From the NCBI RefSeq assembly GCF_002797685.1, contig NZ_PGFH01000001.1, positions 806,001 to 870,000 on the forward strand: a stretch of DNA of 64,000 bases, written 5' to 3'. Within the stretch, counting starts at the first letter, position 1. Each line of letters starts with the position of its first letter. Source of the DNA: Salinibacterium amurskyense. Its GTDB lineage: Bacteria > Actinomycetota > Actinomycetes > Actinomycetales > Microbacteriaceae. The notes beneath the pieces are model-generated. The model was not told where the DNA came from. It was given only the letters and a program-made list of their open reading frames with translations, and did not search any database. Below are positions 63,386-64,000 of this stretch, piece by piece. Made by a program: the position numbers and the translations under genes.

Positions 63386-64000
63386 ATGACCGCAGTAAAG
63401 CTTGATGGTGTCGCTACGGCCACCGCCGTAAAGAACGAACTGCGCGAGCGCGTGGATGCCCTGAAGGCTCGCGGCATCACTCCGGGGCTCGGCACCCTTC
63501 TCGTGGGCGATGACCCCGGAAGTCGTTCCTACGTAGCAGGCAAGCACCGTGACTGCGCCGAAGTGGGCATTGAATCTATTCGGGTCGATCTGCCAGCCAC
63601 GGCATCCGCAGACGATGTTCGGGATGCCATTGTGGCGTTGAACGAGAACCCTGCCGTTACCGGCTACATCATTCAGCTGCCGCTGCCGGCCGGTCTCGAT
63701 GAGAACGCGATGCTCGAACTCATGGACCCCGCTAAAGATGCGGATGGCTTGCACCCCACCAACCTCGGCCGCCTCGTGCTGGGCGTGGGCACGAAGCTCG
63801 ATTCGCCGCTGCCCTGCACCCCGGCCGGAATCGTCGAGATGCTGGAACGCTATGACGTTCCCATCGCAGGTAAGCACGTTGTTGTTGTCGGTCGCGGCCT
63901 GACGGTCGGTCGCCCGATCGGGCTGCTCCTCACGAATAAGGGACTGGATGCCACAGTCACCCTCACCCATTCCCGCACCACCCAGCTAGAGACTCACGTT
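63386..64000 (+). CDS. folD: Methylenetetrahydrofolate dehydrogenase/cyclohydrolase, 5' part
   Basis: The first 205 codons of folD are present; the frame runs off the window end. The enzyme oxidises methylene-THF and hydrolyses methenyl-THF to 10-formyl-THF. Visible are [17 protein letters not shown] with the catalytic Lys in AGKHRDC, the GYIIQLPLP segment, KDADGLHP, and the nucleotide-binding [15 protein letters not shown]. Together with glyA it supplies the formyl donor used by PurN and PurH in this window. Confidence 0.96.
   Translation, partial: MTAVKLDGVATATAVKNELRERVDALKARGITPGLGTLLVGDDPGSRSYVAGKHRDCAEVGIESIRVDLPATASADDVRDAIVALNENPAVTGYIIQLPLPAGLDENAMLELMDPAKDADGLHPTNLGRLVLGVGTKLDSPLPCTPAGIVEMLERYDVPIAGKHVVVVGRGLTVGRPIGLLLTNKGLDATVTLTHSRTTQLETHV

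Overview
The window is a contiguous stretch of a high-GC actinobacterial chromosome. Gene content and order (SURF1 and a DUF3817 protein directly upstream of guaA, GuaB3 beside guaB, DUF6350-purN-purH, the Mrp antiporter operon with a fused A subunit, frequent GTG/TTG starts and four-base ATGA overlaps) point to the Microbacteriaceae. Salinibacterium/Rhodoglobus-like relatives are a reasonable guess that I cannot confirm without a search. Genes are densely packed. I see no rRNA, tRNA, CRISPR array, insertion sequence, prophage or attachment site. The longest gene-free gap is about 270 bases, so no stretch over 300 bases lacks a gene.

Layout. 1-4.7 kb: the 3' part of guaB, a convergent tetR-ABC transporter operon, and guaB3. 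4.8-9.4 kb: glpD, SURF1, a DUF3817 protein and guaA, closed by a strong bidirectional terminator. 9.4-11.1 kb: small membrane proteins. 11.2-16.1 kb: a glycerophosphodiester phosphodiesterase, a PcrA/UvrD helicase and an RNB ribonuclease. 16.1-18.6 kb: a tandem SnoaL-like protein, an AraC regulator and an MpaB-type oxygenase. 18.8-20.8 kb: sucCD. 21.2-22.7 kb: a cupin-XRE regulator with an EamA exporter. 22.9-26.5 kb: a large secreted subtilisin-like protease. 26.6-30.8 kb: an IclR regulator divergent from a channel-dhaKLM operon for PTS-driven dihydroxyacetone phosphorylation. 30.9-34.3 kb: PerM-like protein, purN, purH. 34.5-39.5 kb: a membrane-anchored dimethylargininase-like protein and a two-subunit ABC exporter behind a structured leader. 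39.4-45.5 kb: an alkyltransferase-like protein, a GNAT, icd, an epimerase-like protein, a PNPOx-like stress protein with a Rieske/DUF2231 protein, a DUF805 protein and a K+ channel. 45.6-47.5 kb: a P1B-type ATPase. 47.5-50.3 kb: a flavin-transfer redox cluster. 50.4-56.8 kb: the Mrp (mnhABCDEFG) antiporter operon. 57.1-61.7 kb: nagB, a DUF1697 protein, purU, an MFS transporter and nagA. 62-64 kb: glyA and the start of folD.

How the genes fit together. Purine and one-carbon metabolism recur (guaB, guaA, purN, purH, purU, glyA, folD). Three-carbon metabolism is represented by glpD, the GDPD and the dha operon. Amino-sugar catabolism is represented by nagA and nagB, with shared candidate operator sequences. 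TCA steps are icd and sucCD.

The most unusual unit is the three-gene redox cluster at 47.5-50.3 kb: an FMN-binding lipoprotein, the ApbE flavinyltransferase, and a fusion of an NqrB/RnfD-like membrane domain to an FAD/NAD(P) reductase domain. It lies directly downstream of the Mrp Na+/H+ antiporter. It looks like a compact route for electrons from cytosolic NAD(P)H through the membrane to an extracytoplasmic flavoprotein. Also notable are a hairpin-rich, attenuator-like leader before the ABC exporter and a roughly six-fold excess of the heptamer GGATGCC/GGCATCC across the window (hand count).
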